Of a stretch of DNA of 57,330 nt, positions 42,741 to 51,000 are shown in pieces. The notes under the pieces were generated by a model that did not search any database, was not told the origin of the DNA, and saw only the letters and a program-made list of their open reading frames with translations. The first letter of the stretch is position 1. Every line of letters begins with the position of its first letter. This DNA comes from Chloroflexota bacterium (GTDB taxonomy: Bacteria; Chloroflexota; Anaerolineae; UBA1429): contig JAAYED010000139.1 of NCBI GenBank assembly GCA_012728955.1, positions 1-57,330 of the forward strand, in the 5' to 3' direction. The position numbers and the translations under genes were made by a program.

Positions 42741-43232
42741 TCAGGTGCCCAACAGACCGAGAAGGCTCGCCGAGTGATGATGACAGATCGAGATGGCCAG
42801 CGCATCGGCCGCATCGTCCGGCTGAGGGATGGACTTTAAATTGAGCAGCATCTGCACCATTTGCTGAATCTGGCGCTTGTCAGCACCACCATAGCCGGTG
42901 ACAGCCTGCTTGACCTGCATGGGGGTGTACTCCCAGGTCGGCAGGCCGGCCTGCGCCAGCGTGAGCAAGGCCACTCCCCGCGCCTGACCCACCAGCATGG
43001 CGGTACGCACATTGGTGCTGAAAAACAGCTCCTCGATGGCCGCGGCATCGGGCGCATGATGGGCGATGAGCTGCTCCAAAGTGTCATGTAACACAACCAG
43101 CCGAGTAGCCAGGCTCTCGGCTGGATCGGTACGTATCACACCATAATCGGCTGGATCGAGATGTTGCCCATCGCCCCGAACCAGGGCCCACCCCGTAGTT
43201 GCCAGTCCCGGATCGAGTCCGAGAACAAGCAT
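42741..43232 (-). CDS. ruvC: Crossover junction endodeoxyribonuclease RuvC
   Basis: Cuts Holliday junctions. The 163-residue length is usual. The acidic catalytic residues are in LGLDPGLATTGWA (Asp7), AIEELFF (Glu), and the C-terminal PDDAADALAIS (two Asp). The K/R-rich DNA-binding stretch is YTPMQVKQAVTGYGGADKRQ. The start is 2 bp after the yebC stop, so the two are co-transcribed with ruvA. Confidence 0.96.
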   Translation of the reverse strand: MLVLGLDPGLATTGWALVRGDGQHLDPADYGVIRTDPAESLATRLVVLHDTLEQLIAHHAPDAAAIEELFFSTNVRTAMLVGQARGVALLTLAQAGLPTWEYTPMQVKQAVTGYGGADKRQIQQMVQMLLNLKSIPQPDDAADALAISICHHHSASLLGLLGT

Positions 43233-43234
43233 GG

Positions 43235-43996
43235 TCAGGCAGCTTCGCTTTCCAGCTTGGCGAGCAACTCGTCGTTCATGTCCAGGTTAGAGTAGACCTC
43301 CTGAACATCGTCCAGATCCTCCAGCGCTTCCATCAGCTTGAGGATGGTCATCGCCTCGTTGTCCGCCAGAGTAACCTGGCTCTGGGGAATCCAGGAGAGC
43401 TGTGCATCGCTGACCTCACAGCCCAGCTCCATCAGCGCCTCCTGAACCGCCCGGAAATCGCTCCGCTCTGTGTAAACGGTGATGCCATCGTCTTCCAGCT
43501 CGACATCCTCGGCGCCAGCATCGATGGCAACCAACGCCACTTCGTCAGGATCATTCTTGCCAGGCGCCACCGTGATGACGCCCTTGTGCGAGAACATCCA
43601 CGCTACGCTGCCATCCGAGCCCAGGTTGCCGCCATAGCGACTGAAAGCGTGCCGCACTTCAGAGACGGTGCGGTTGCGGTTATCCGTCACCGCCTCGAGG
43701 ATGATAGCGGTGCCATGGGGGCCATAGCCTTCATAGATCTGCTCTTCCATCTGAGCGCCATCGTCGCCATCCCCCGCACCACGTCGAATGGCGCGATCGA
43801 TGTTCTCCTTGGGCATGTTCGCCTGTTTCGCCTTGTCCAGAACCAGGCGAAGCCGAAAATTCATCTCTGGGTCGGGGCCACCTTCACGTGACGCGATGGC
43901 AATCTCACGCCCCAGTTTGGTAAAAAGCTGGCCGCGCTTGGCGTCGTTGACGCCCTTTTGTCGCTTGATCGAAGCCCATTTGCTGTGTCCAGACAT
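43235..43996 (-). CDS. yebC: YebC/PmpR family protein
   Basis: A 253-residue member of the YebC family, related to TACO1; in different bacteria it acts as a regulator or as a translation factor for difficult peptide stretches. The signature MSGHSKWASIKRQKGVNDAKRG, the A.MPK.NIDRAI and GYGPHG blocks and the acidic C-terminus are intact. ATG 43996 with GGGAGGTG upstream is preferred over the GTG at 44002. Its promoter has TATAAT 45 nt before the ATG. It leads the yebC-ruvC-ruvA operon, a conserved order. Confidence 0.96.
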   Translation of the reverse strand: MSGHSKWASIKRQKGVNDAKRGQLFTKLGREIAIASREGGPDPEMNFRLRLVLDKAKQANMPKENIDRAIRRGAGDGDDGAQMEEQIYEGYGPHGTAIILEAVTDNRNRTVSEVRHAFSRYGGNLGSDGSVAWMFSHKGVITVAPGKNDPDEVALVAIDAGAEDVELEDDGITVYTERSDFRAVQEALMELGCEVSDAQLSWIPQSQVTLADNEAMTILKLMEALEDLDDVQEVYSNLDMNDELLAKLESEAA

Positions 43997-44041
43997 CGCC
44001 ACACCTCCCCGTGACAGAACGGAGGATTCCTCACCCTCTCG

Positions 44042-44070
44042 ATTATAGCAGCAGTTTCGCCGCTCACCAA
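44042..44070 (-). promoter_or_regulatory. Predicted promoter of yebC-ruvC-ruvA
   Basis: Minus-strand TTGGTG (44065-44070), 17 bp, TATAAT (44042-44047). A perfect -10; leader about 40 nt. Confidence 0.65.
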
Positions 44071-44115
44071 CCTGCAGCCCGCGGATGGGCCCGCAAACCC
44101 GTCCAGGGGCGCCCG

Positions 44116-46314
44116 TCAGGCCTGCTCTTGTGCCTCCCCGTCCGAGGCAGCCGTATCGGCGATGACGGCGCGCGAGCGCCCGCCCTCCCGCTTGGGCCCC
44201 ACAATCCCCCGTTCCTCCAGCTCGTCCATCAGCCGGGCGGCCCGGGGATAGCCAATGCGCATCTGCCGCTGCAGGAAGGATGCCGAGGCATTCTCCCGAT
44301 CGCGCACCAGCTCGGCTGCCTGTGCCAGGAGATCATCCCCATCGTCAGGTTCGGGCTCGAGCCCCTCCCAGGGGGGAGTCTGCTCTGGCTCGGGCTCCAA
44401 CGGCTCTGGAACGGCCTGCCGCTGAGCCTCGTACCAGGCCATCAGATTGTCTATCTCACGATCGCTGACAAAGCTTCCCTGAATGCGCTGCAGCTTGGGC
44501 GAATCCGGCGCCATAAAGAGCATGTCTCCGTGCCCCAGCAGCTTTTCTGCCCCCGGGGCATCCAGGATCACCCGCGAGTCGATCTGCGAGGTGACGGCAA
44601 AACTGATGCGTGCGGGGAAGTTGGCCTTGATCAACCCCGTGACCACATCCACCGAGGGACGCTGGGTCGCCACCACCAGGTGGATGCCCGTGGCCCGGGC
44701 CATCTGCGCCAGCCGACAAATGGTACGCTCCACCTCGTCCGGCGCGGCCAGCATCAGATCCGCCAGCTCGTCGATCACCATGACGATCATGGGCACGGGC
44801 TTTTCGCGGCGTTTTTGCGCCCCGCGGTTATAGTCGGTGAGGTTCCGCGCGCCCACCTGGGCAAACTGCTTGTAGCGTGACTCCATCTCACCGGTGAGCC
44901 AGCGCAGAGCCGCCACCGTCTTTTTTGCATCCACCACCACCGGTGCGATCAGGTGCGGCAGCCCATTGTACTTGGTGAGCTCCACACGCTTGGGATCCAC
45001 CAGCAAGAGTTTGAGGCTCTCTTCCGTGTGCTGGTAGAGCAGGGAGACGATGATGGCGTTGAGGCAGACGCTCTTGCCCGAACCGGTGGCGCCCGCCAGC
45101 AACAGGTGTGGCATGCGCGCCAGGTCGGCCACCACCGGCGCCCCCGACACGTCGCGCCCCAGCGAGATCTTGAGGGCGGAACGCAGCCTGGCATACTGCT
45201 CGCTCTCGAGGATCCCCCTCAGGCCGACCACGGCCTTGTCCGCGTTGGGCACCTCGATGCCCACCACCGCCCGGCCGGGCACCGGCGCCTCTACACGGAT
45301 GGGCGCCGCAGCCAGGGCCAGAGCCAGATCGTTCTGCAGCGAGAGAATCTTGCTGACCCGCACCTTGTATTGGCGCTCGTTGCGCTCCACATAACCAGGC
45401 TCCACTCCAAACTGGGTGACGGCCGGGCCGCGATTCCACTCGACCACCTGTGCCGGAATGCCAAAGGCAGAGAGCGTCTCTTCGATCACCTGTGCCTGAT
45501 GCCGGGTGCCGGCGTCATCGCTGCCCACAGCCACATCTGCGGCCAGCGCCACCATGGGAGGCAACACCCGGGGCTGGTCCAGCAGAACGTCGCCCTTGCG
45601 ACCGCCCCCCGAGCGGGCGCGCGGCCGGGTCTGCGCCGCCACAACCGCCGGCTGCCCGGGCTCCTCGTCCAGGTCCGGCGGGACGTCCTCCGCCGAGGCA
45701 GCCATGCGCCGCAGCCGGCGCTCGGTGATCATCCGTCGGACGCGGGTGCCCAGCGAGGCCCAGGCCCACTGCACGCGCCAGAGGGCCATGCGCCAGCTGA
45801 TGCCGGCAGCCACGCAGCCCGCCACGACGATCAGGATCATCAGCAGGAACGCGCTCAATGCCCTGCCCAGCCAGGGTACGGTGATCCCCCACAGGCCCAG
45901 CCCGATCAGCCCACCGGCATGGCCGGCCTGGGCCAGCTGCAGCGGATCTCCCGGCGTGAACACGTGGATCAGCCCCAGGAGCAGAACAAAAACGGCCTCG
46001 CCCCCCACAATGCGTTGCCAGGGAACGTCCAGCGTCAGAGAAAGGACATCGCGAAAGAGCAGCAGCAGGCCTCCAGCAAATACCGCCAGGGCCACGGGAT
46101 ACACGCCCACACCAAAGATCTGGCTGAGCAGGCGCGTCCACAGCGCGCTGACGATGCCTTCGTCTACCGAGAGCAGGCTGACCACCGTCAGCGCACCGAT
46201 GGTGGCCACCAGAGCGCCGATGACCTGCCGGCGCGCCAGCCAGGCACCGATGGCTCGCCAGGGGATGCGGCTCGATTGGGTAGTGCCCTTGGGGGCGCTG
46301 GTTCGTCGCGTCAT
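44116..46314 (-). CDS. ftsK: DNA translocase FtsK/SpoIIIE
   Basis: Pumps chromosomal DNA through the closing septum. The 732-residue chain has four or five N-terminal transmembrane helices (about 30-180), a short basic/Pro linker, and the motor: VIEETLSAFGI, GPAVTQFGVEPG, GKALVVGIEVPN-type alpha domain, Walker A AGATGSGKS, LLVDPKRVELTKYN, Walker B MVIDELADLM, and RISFAVTSQIDSRVILD. The C-terminal gamma domain (SASFLQRQMRIGYPRAARLMDELEERGIVGP) should read KOPS-like sites. It is 79 bp after the S1 protein gene. Full length for the family's shorter members. Confidence 0.95.
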   Translation of the reverse strand: MTRRTSAPKGTTQSSRIPWRAIGAWLARRQVIGALVATIGALTVVSLLSVDEGIVSALWTRLLSQIFGVGVYPVALAVFAGGLLLLFRDVLSLTLDVPWQRIVGGEAVFVLLLGLIHVFTPGDPLQLAQAGHAGGLIGLGLWGITVPWLGRALSAFLLMILIVVAGCVAAGISWRMALWRVQWAWASLGTRVRRMITERRLRRMAASAEDVPPDLDEEPGQPAVVAAQTRPRARSGGGRKGDVLLDQPRVLPPMVALAADVAVGSDDAGTRHQAQVIEETLSAFGIPAQVVEWNRGPAVTQFGVEPGYVERNERQYKVRVSKILSLQNDLALALAAAPIRVEAPVPGRAVVGIEVPNADKAVVGLRGILESEQYARLRSALKISLGRDVSGAPVVADLARMPHLLLAGATGSGKSVCLNAIIVSLLYQHTEESLKLLLVDPKRVELTKYNGLPHLIAPVVVDAKKTVAALRWLTGEMESRYKQFAQVGARNLTDYNRGAQKRREKPVPMIVMVIDELADLMLAAPDEVERTICRLAQMARATGIHLVVATQRPSVDVVTGLIKANFPARISFAVTSQIDSRVILDAPGAEKLLGHGDMLFMAPDSPKLQRIQGSFVSDREIDNLMAWYEAQRQAVPEPLEPEPEQTPPWEGLEPEPDDGDDLLAQAAELVRDRENASASFLQRQMRIGYPRAARLMDELEERGIVGPKREGGRSRAVIADTAASDGEAQEQA

Positions 46315-46393
46315 CGCTGCTCGTCCCTTTCAGTAACGGGGCCCATCTCGGGAGACAGTGCCGTGCCGCGAGGCGCCGGTCTTTGGAGGAGTG

Positions 46394-47377
46394 CTAGTCG
46401 TCTCCGCGTCGGGTGTCTGCCGCAAAAGGAGCCGGGTCCTCGCCGCCCTGCGCGGCGTCACACTGCCGCAGGCTCAGGCTCAGGCGGTGGTGCTCCTTTT
46501 CGATATAGAGCACCCGCACACGCACACGGTCTCCTATTTGCAGCATACAGGATGGGTGCTCAACATGCTCATCGGCCATCTCGGAGATGTGCACCAGCCC
46601 CTCCAAACCGGGCGCGAGCTGCACAAAGGCGCCGAAATCCACCAGATTGGTGACCTCCGCCTCTACCACCTCTCCGACGCGATAGCGTTCCTCGGCGGTT
46701 TCCCACGGGTTGGGATACAGTCGTTTGATGGAGAGGCCGATGTGATGGGCCTCGCGGTCGATGCTCAGCACCAGCACGCGCACCGTCTCGCCCAGCTGCA
46801 AAAAGGCCGCCGGCTGGGTGACGCGGCCCCAGGAGATCTCTGAGATGTGGATCAAGCCATCGATACCGCCCAGGTCGACAAAGGCGCCGAAATTGCAGAT
46901 GTTGCTGACGGTGCCCTCGCGGATGTCCCCCACGGCCAGCTGATCCAGCAGCTCCTCGCCCTGACGTGGCGCCCAGGCTGCGGCGCGTTCGGAAAAGACC
47001 AGCCGGCGCCGCGTGGCGTCCACCTCGATCACCTTGAGCGTCAGGTACTGACCGACCCACTGTGAGAGGGCCTCTGCCCGGGCCATGTCATCGGGCAGGA
47101 GCGGCACGTCCGCCAGCTGCGAGGCGGGCACAAAGCCCTGCACGTCCCAAAAGCTGACCAACAGCCCACCCCGATTCCAACCGGTCACCAGGGCCTGCAC
47201 GGGCTGGCCACAGGCCAGCAGCCCCTCCAGCGCATCCCACACCTGGCCGGGGCCAGGCTCGCAGGGAACGCCGCTGGTATCGACGCTCAGGAGAGCACCA
47301 GAAAGGGAGGCGGCACGATGCCGCTCCCTGGCACGCTGCAGAAACACGGCGAGCGAATCGAGGCTATAGCTCACCAT
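46394..47377 (-). CDS. Protein with three S1 RNA-binding domains (ribosomal protein S1-like)
   Basis: A 327-residue protein with an N-terminal region that seems a degenerate S1 domain (about 50-130: G.PVQALVTGWNRGGLLVSFWDVQGFVPASQL), and two clear S1 domains: GTVSNICNFGAFVDLGGIDGLIHISEI (about 150-220) and AEVTNLVDFGAFVQLAPGLEGLVHISEM (about 235-305). This matches short bacterial S1 homologues that bind mRNA at the ribosome. The tail is acidic and disordered. A GAGGTGGGGG block precedes the ATG at 47377. Transcribed toward ftsK. Confidence 0.88.
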   Translation of the reverse strand: MVSYSLDSLAVFLQRARERHRAASLSGALLSVDTSGVPCEPGPGQVWDALEGLLACGQPVQALVTGWNRGGLLVSFWDVQGFVPASQLADVPLLPDDMARAEALSQWVGQYLTLKVIEVDATRRRLVFSERAAAWAPRQGEELLDQLAVGDIREGTVSNICNFGAFVDLGGIDGLIHISEISWGRVTQPAAFLQLGETVRVLVLSIDREAHHIGLSIKRLYPNPWETAEERYRVGEVVEAEVTNLVDFGAFVQLAPGLEGLVHISEMADEHVEHPSCMLQIGDRVRVRVLYIEKEHHRLSLSLRQCDAAQGGEDPAPFAADTRRGDD

Positions 47378-47435
47378 GACCGCTGGCAGACCCCCACCTC
47401 TTGCCTCTTATCGCCCCGGTGCCCTGCCGGGCAGG

Positions 47436-47493
47436 TTGCACCAGAGCGTAAATCACGATAGAGTACTCTATACGGGGTTCGGTACCCCGTCAA
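47436..47493. promoter_or_regulatory. Symmetric divergent promoter pair with a palindromic -10
   Basis: The 14-bp perfect palindrome ATAGAGTACTCTAT (47458-47471) holds a -10 TAGAGT on each strand (plus 47459-47464, minus 47465-47470). Each has a -35 at exactly 17 bp: plus TTGCAC (47436-47441) and minus TTGACG (47488-47493). Polymerase could start either way, toward the S1 gene or toward the 59-residue ORF and tRNAs, but not both at once. Confidence 0.55.
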
Positions 47494-47530
47494 GTCATCA
47501 GGACGTGGACAGAGAGGCACGGCAAGGGGC

Positions 47531-47710
47531 ATGTCCGGTTCCAGAAGGCCTTCTTACAGCGCAGAGGGGCCCTCGCTGCTGCAGTGGCTGGGGGCGACGG
47601 CACTCTTTACGGTGGCGTTTCTGGCGCTGCTGCAGATCGTCGGCCCCCGCCTGGAGCGGATCCTGCAGGGGGTGCTGGGACTGCTGCGCCCGCTGCTGGG
47701 CGGGGGCTGA
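47531..47710 (+). CDS. 59-residue single-pass membrane protein
   Basis: A short ORF with AAGGGG 3 nt before the ATG. It encodes a basic N-terminus (MSGSRRPSY), one hydrophobic helix (ATALFTVAFLALLQIVG) and an amphipathic Leu/Arg tail. The third-position GC bias fits coding. It sits between the symmetric promoter and the tRNA-Pro promoter. No family was recognised; a membrane peptide or regulator is possible. Confidence 0.5.
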   Translation: MSGSRRPSYSAEGPSLLQWLGATALFTVAFLALLQIVGPRLERILQGVLGLLRPLLGGG

Positions 47711-47721
47711 GGGGCGGAGCT

Positions 47722-47749
47722 TTGACGCTCCCCACGTTCTGGTTATACT
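47722..47749 (+). promoter_or_regulatory. Predicted promoter of the tRNA-Pro/tRNA-Gly pair
   Basis: TTGACG (47722-47727), 16 bp, TATACT (47744-47749). The tRNA-Pro 5' end (47758) is 8 nt after the -10, so the transcript would have almost no 5' leader. Confidence 0.6.
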
Positions 47750-47757
47750 TTTGGGTA

Positions 47758-47834
47758 CGGGGTGTGGCGCAGTTTGGTAGCGCGCAGCGTTTGGGACGCT
47801 GAAGTCAGAGGTTCAAGTCCTCTCACCCCGACCA
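47758..47834 (+). tRNA. tRNA-Pro (anticodon TGG), CCA encoded
   Basis: Complete cloverleaf: acceptor CGGGGTG/CACCCCG, D stem GCGC, anticodon stem CAGCG/CGCTG around a loop with TGG, T arm AGAGG/CCTCT with TTCAAGT. A discriminator A is followed by an encoded CCA. Confidence 0.95.
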
Positions 47835-47846
47835 GTCAGGAAACAT

Positions 47847-47918
47847 GCGGGCGTAGCTCAGTGGTAGAGCTCCTGCCTTCCAAGCAGGTTGTCGCGCGTT
47901 CAAATCGCGTCGCCCGCT
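47847..47918 (+). tRNA. tRNA-Gly (anticodon TCC), CCA not encoded
   Basis: Acceptor GCGGGCG/CGCCCGC, D stem GCTC/GAGC, anticodon stem CCTGC/GCAGG with TCC, T arm GCGCG/CGCGT with TTCAAAT (one G-U pair). The discriminator is T and is followed by CAG, so CCA must be added after transcription. Same transcript as tRNA-Pro, 12 nt apart. Confidence 0.95.
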
Positions 47919-48019
47919 CAGTAGTGCCCCAGTAGTGTGATCGCGTATGGTGCCTGCGGGCAGTGATCCGCCGCGATGATGGGCCCAACGGCAGTCGTGC
48001 AGCTCTTGGACCGGCAAGC
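47919..48019. other. Short non-coding stretch after tRNA-Gly
   Basis: An 8-bp direct repeat CAGTAGTG (47919-47926 and 47930-47937) abuts the 3' end of tRNA-Gly. No ORF or other element is seen before the terminator. Confidence 0.35.
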
Positions 48020-48054
48020 AAACCGCGTCCGGGTGAGTCACCCGGGCGCGGTTT
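48020..48054. terminator. Strong bidirectional intrinsic terminator
   Basis: A 15-bp stem (one G-U pair), 48020-48034 with 48040-48054, loop GAGTC, starting AAACCGCG and ending CGCGGTTT. A T-rich tail follows on both strands. It separates the tRNA transcript from the convergent defence operon. Confidence 0.9.
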
Positions 48055-48064
48055 CTGTTTGCGA

Positions 48065-51000
48065 TCAGCCCCCCTCGGCGCGTTGCAGAGTGGCGGCGAC
48101 GCCCCCCCATTCGGCCCAGTCGGGCCGGGTGTCCCAGCCATGGGCCACCCGCGGGTCGGCCGGGGGCGGATCCAGCCGGGTGCGATACTGCTCCAGCCCG
48201 GCGGCCATCTCGTCGTACATCTCCAGGATCACCCGCCGGGTGCGGTACTCGCCGTACTGCTCCTCATCGCGGCGGCGGACGATGGGAAAGGTGTCCAGGA
48301 TATAGCCCACATCCTCCCGGGCGATGCCATAGAGATGGAAATAGAGGGCGTCCAGCTCGCAGCGCAGCAGGAAACGCCGCTCCGGATCCCAGCGAAAGGG
48401 CGGCCCCTCATAGCCGCAGTCCCGGGCAAAGCCCTGCAGGTCCCAGGCGGTGTAGGTGAGCTCAAGAACGGCCGCTTGTATGAAACGGGCAACGCTGTCC
48501 CTGTACGCACAGGGAGGCAAGACGGGTACCTGCTTCAGGATAAAATATCCCAGAGACGTGCCACCCACTTTCTGTCTCGCAACATAGTCACACACAATAG
48601 TGCACAGCGAGGCCAGTAGCAGAGGGGACGCAGGTGGCAGATCCTTCAGAAACAGGAGAGGCGCCTTGTGACCAACGGCACTCGTGGGCAAGACACTGAA
48701 TATGGCCGTCCGCTCGTCCGTAGCGCGGGCGGTATCACGAAAACCGGACAACCACGGCCTGCTCCATGTGCCCAGCCGCTCCTGGGTGTGCCCACGAGAG
48801 ACCCAGTACCGTGGCAGGGGAAGGGCGGCAGGGTTCCTCTTTTCCTGCAGGGTCATGTTCCGTGTTTTAGGGCCATCATAGGTGGCCCAGCGGTGGTCGA
48901 AGTGGTGCAGCATCTTGCCCTCGAACAGGGGCAGGCAGCGCTCCTCGTCCCGCCAAAAGACGTTGCCGCGCAGCGCCCAGCCCTCCCCTTCCAGCTGCTC
49001 CCGGGTGCGGAACAGGTAAGAGTCGTTGGACATATGGAACATGGTGGCGAAACGGATGCCCCAGGGGTTCTCCTCCGGCGGCCCCTCCAGCCAGAGCACC
49101 GGCACACGGCGGTAGATGCTCTTGGTCAGCTCGGCGTCGTGCCGGGTGCGAAAGATGGGGCAGGTGCCGGTGTTGGGGTTGATCAGCGCGATCTCTTGCG
49201 GCGTCAGCGTGAAACGCCGCTGCGGGTCGCGGATGTCCTCCACCCCCTGGGCAAAAAAGACCAGGCTCGCCCCCGCGGGGTTTGAGCGGCCAGCCCCCGC
49301 CATCGTCAACAGGCAGAATTTCATGCGACTGTCAACAGCAGGAAACAGTTTGCGGCGATTCTCAAAGTCGTACAGCGAGACCAGCGTGTTGGTCTGCATG
49401 AGGTCCCTGAAATAGTACTGGGTGGTGGCGTCGGTGGCGATGCCCGAGGGCACGATGATGCCCACCCGTCCCGCAGGGGCCACCAGGTTGCGCGCCAGCT
49501 CGGCAAATACGGCGTAGGTGTTGATGTCCCCTCGCCCGCAGAGGGGGTAGAGGCCGCTGTTGCGCAGCAGGTGACTCCAGCCATCGGCCTCGCGCAGCGC
49601 CTGCTGAAAAGAGGCATAGAGTGCCGGCGCCGTCTCCTGCAGCTCGGCGATGGCCCGCTTGCGGGCTGCCGCGTTGCTGGCGGCGGCCACATCCGGTGCC
49701 CGGGCAGCGAACCACTCTTTTTCCTGCAGTTTGGTGCGCTCCCAGGGCGGGTTGCCCAGCACCACGTCGAACCCGCCGCAGCAGCCGGTGAGGGGGTTAT
49801 CGGGCGCCTCCCCCGCCAGGGCCGGCCGCAGCACGTGGGGAAAGCGCAGGTGCCAGTGAAAAAAGCGGTACTGGTCCGCCAGGCGGCCTATCTCGTCCCT
49901 CAACCAGGAGGCCACCTGGTGCGGCCCGCGCTCCAGCTCCCGAAAGCGGCGTTCGGTGAGGCCGTAATCCCAGCGCTCGGACTTTTCCCAGACAAAGGCC
50001 GCGCACCAGGCGTCGGCCCAGAGCTGGCTGTTTTCCCAGGCCGCAGAGCGCACCAGCTCGGCGTACATCTCCTCCTTGGTGCGCACGTCGTCGGCATCCT
50101 GATCGGGCATGGCCAGCAGCTGGCCCAGCTCGCTGGCCAGATTGCCCAGCCGATCCCAGGGCTGCAGCGAGTCCGGGTCAAAGAGCCGCCCCTGCCCGTT
50201 CTGCAGGTCCTCCCGCTCCTGCCGGTTCTGTTTGCGCCAGGCCGCCGCCACCGACTTGATGTCCCCGGTGATGGGCCAAAAGGCCCCATCGGGGATGCCC
50301 TCCGCCAGAGCCCGGGGCGTGGCGCCCAGCAGGCTGTTGCCGCACTGGATGTTGGCATCCAGAAAGGAGAGCGGCCGGCCGGGATCCAGCGTCTCCAACC
50401 AGAGGTTGATCTTGCACAGCTCTACCGCCATGGGGTTGATGTCCACCCCATGGATGCAGGCGGCCACCACCTCGCGCAGGGCGGCGCGCAGCTCGGCCAG
50501 GCCGGGCTGCTCCTCACCGGTGCGCACCCGGGCCAGCTCACGGGCCAGACGGTGGGCGGCCCCGATGAGAAAGTGCCCGCTGCCGCAGGCGGGATCCAGC
50601 ACCTTGATGCTCAGGATGGCCGCCTCCCGCTCCTGCCTGTCGCGCAGACCCTGCAGGCGCTCGGCGATCACCGGCTCCAGGGCGGAATCCAGCAGCGATT
50701 GGATCAGCGAGGTGGGGGTATAGTACGAGCCGGTGGTTTTGCGCTCTGAACCGGCCGCCACGGCGATGTCAAAGAGACCCGCATCGATGTGCACGCTGGG
50801 ATGCATCTCCAGGAGCGACTCGTAGACGCTGCCCAGCTCCTCCGGCCCCAGGTTGCGATAGTCCACCGCCCGGCGCACGTCCCCCTGTACCGTGTAGGAC
50901 AGTGCACGCAGCGCCTCATAGAGATCCGTGTTGGCCAGGTGGGCGTGCTCCAGGTCGGGGGCCGCCTCCGGCCCAAAGAGAAAGCCGCCCAGCCCGGCCA

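Noticed and set aside
47919-47937. Direct repeat after tRNA-Gly as an attachment site
   Set aside because: The two copies are adjacent and only 8 bp long; no distant copy of the tRNA end is visible in the window.
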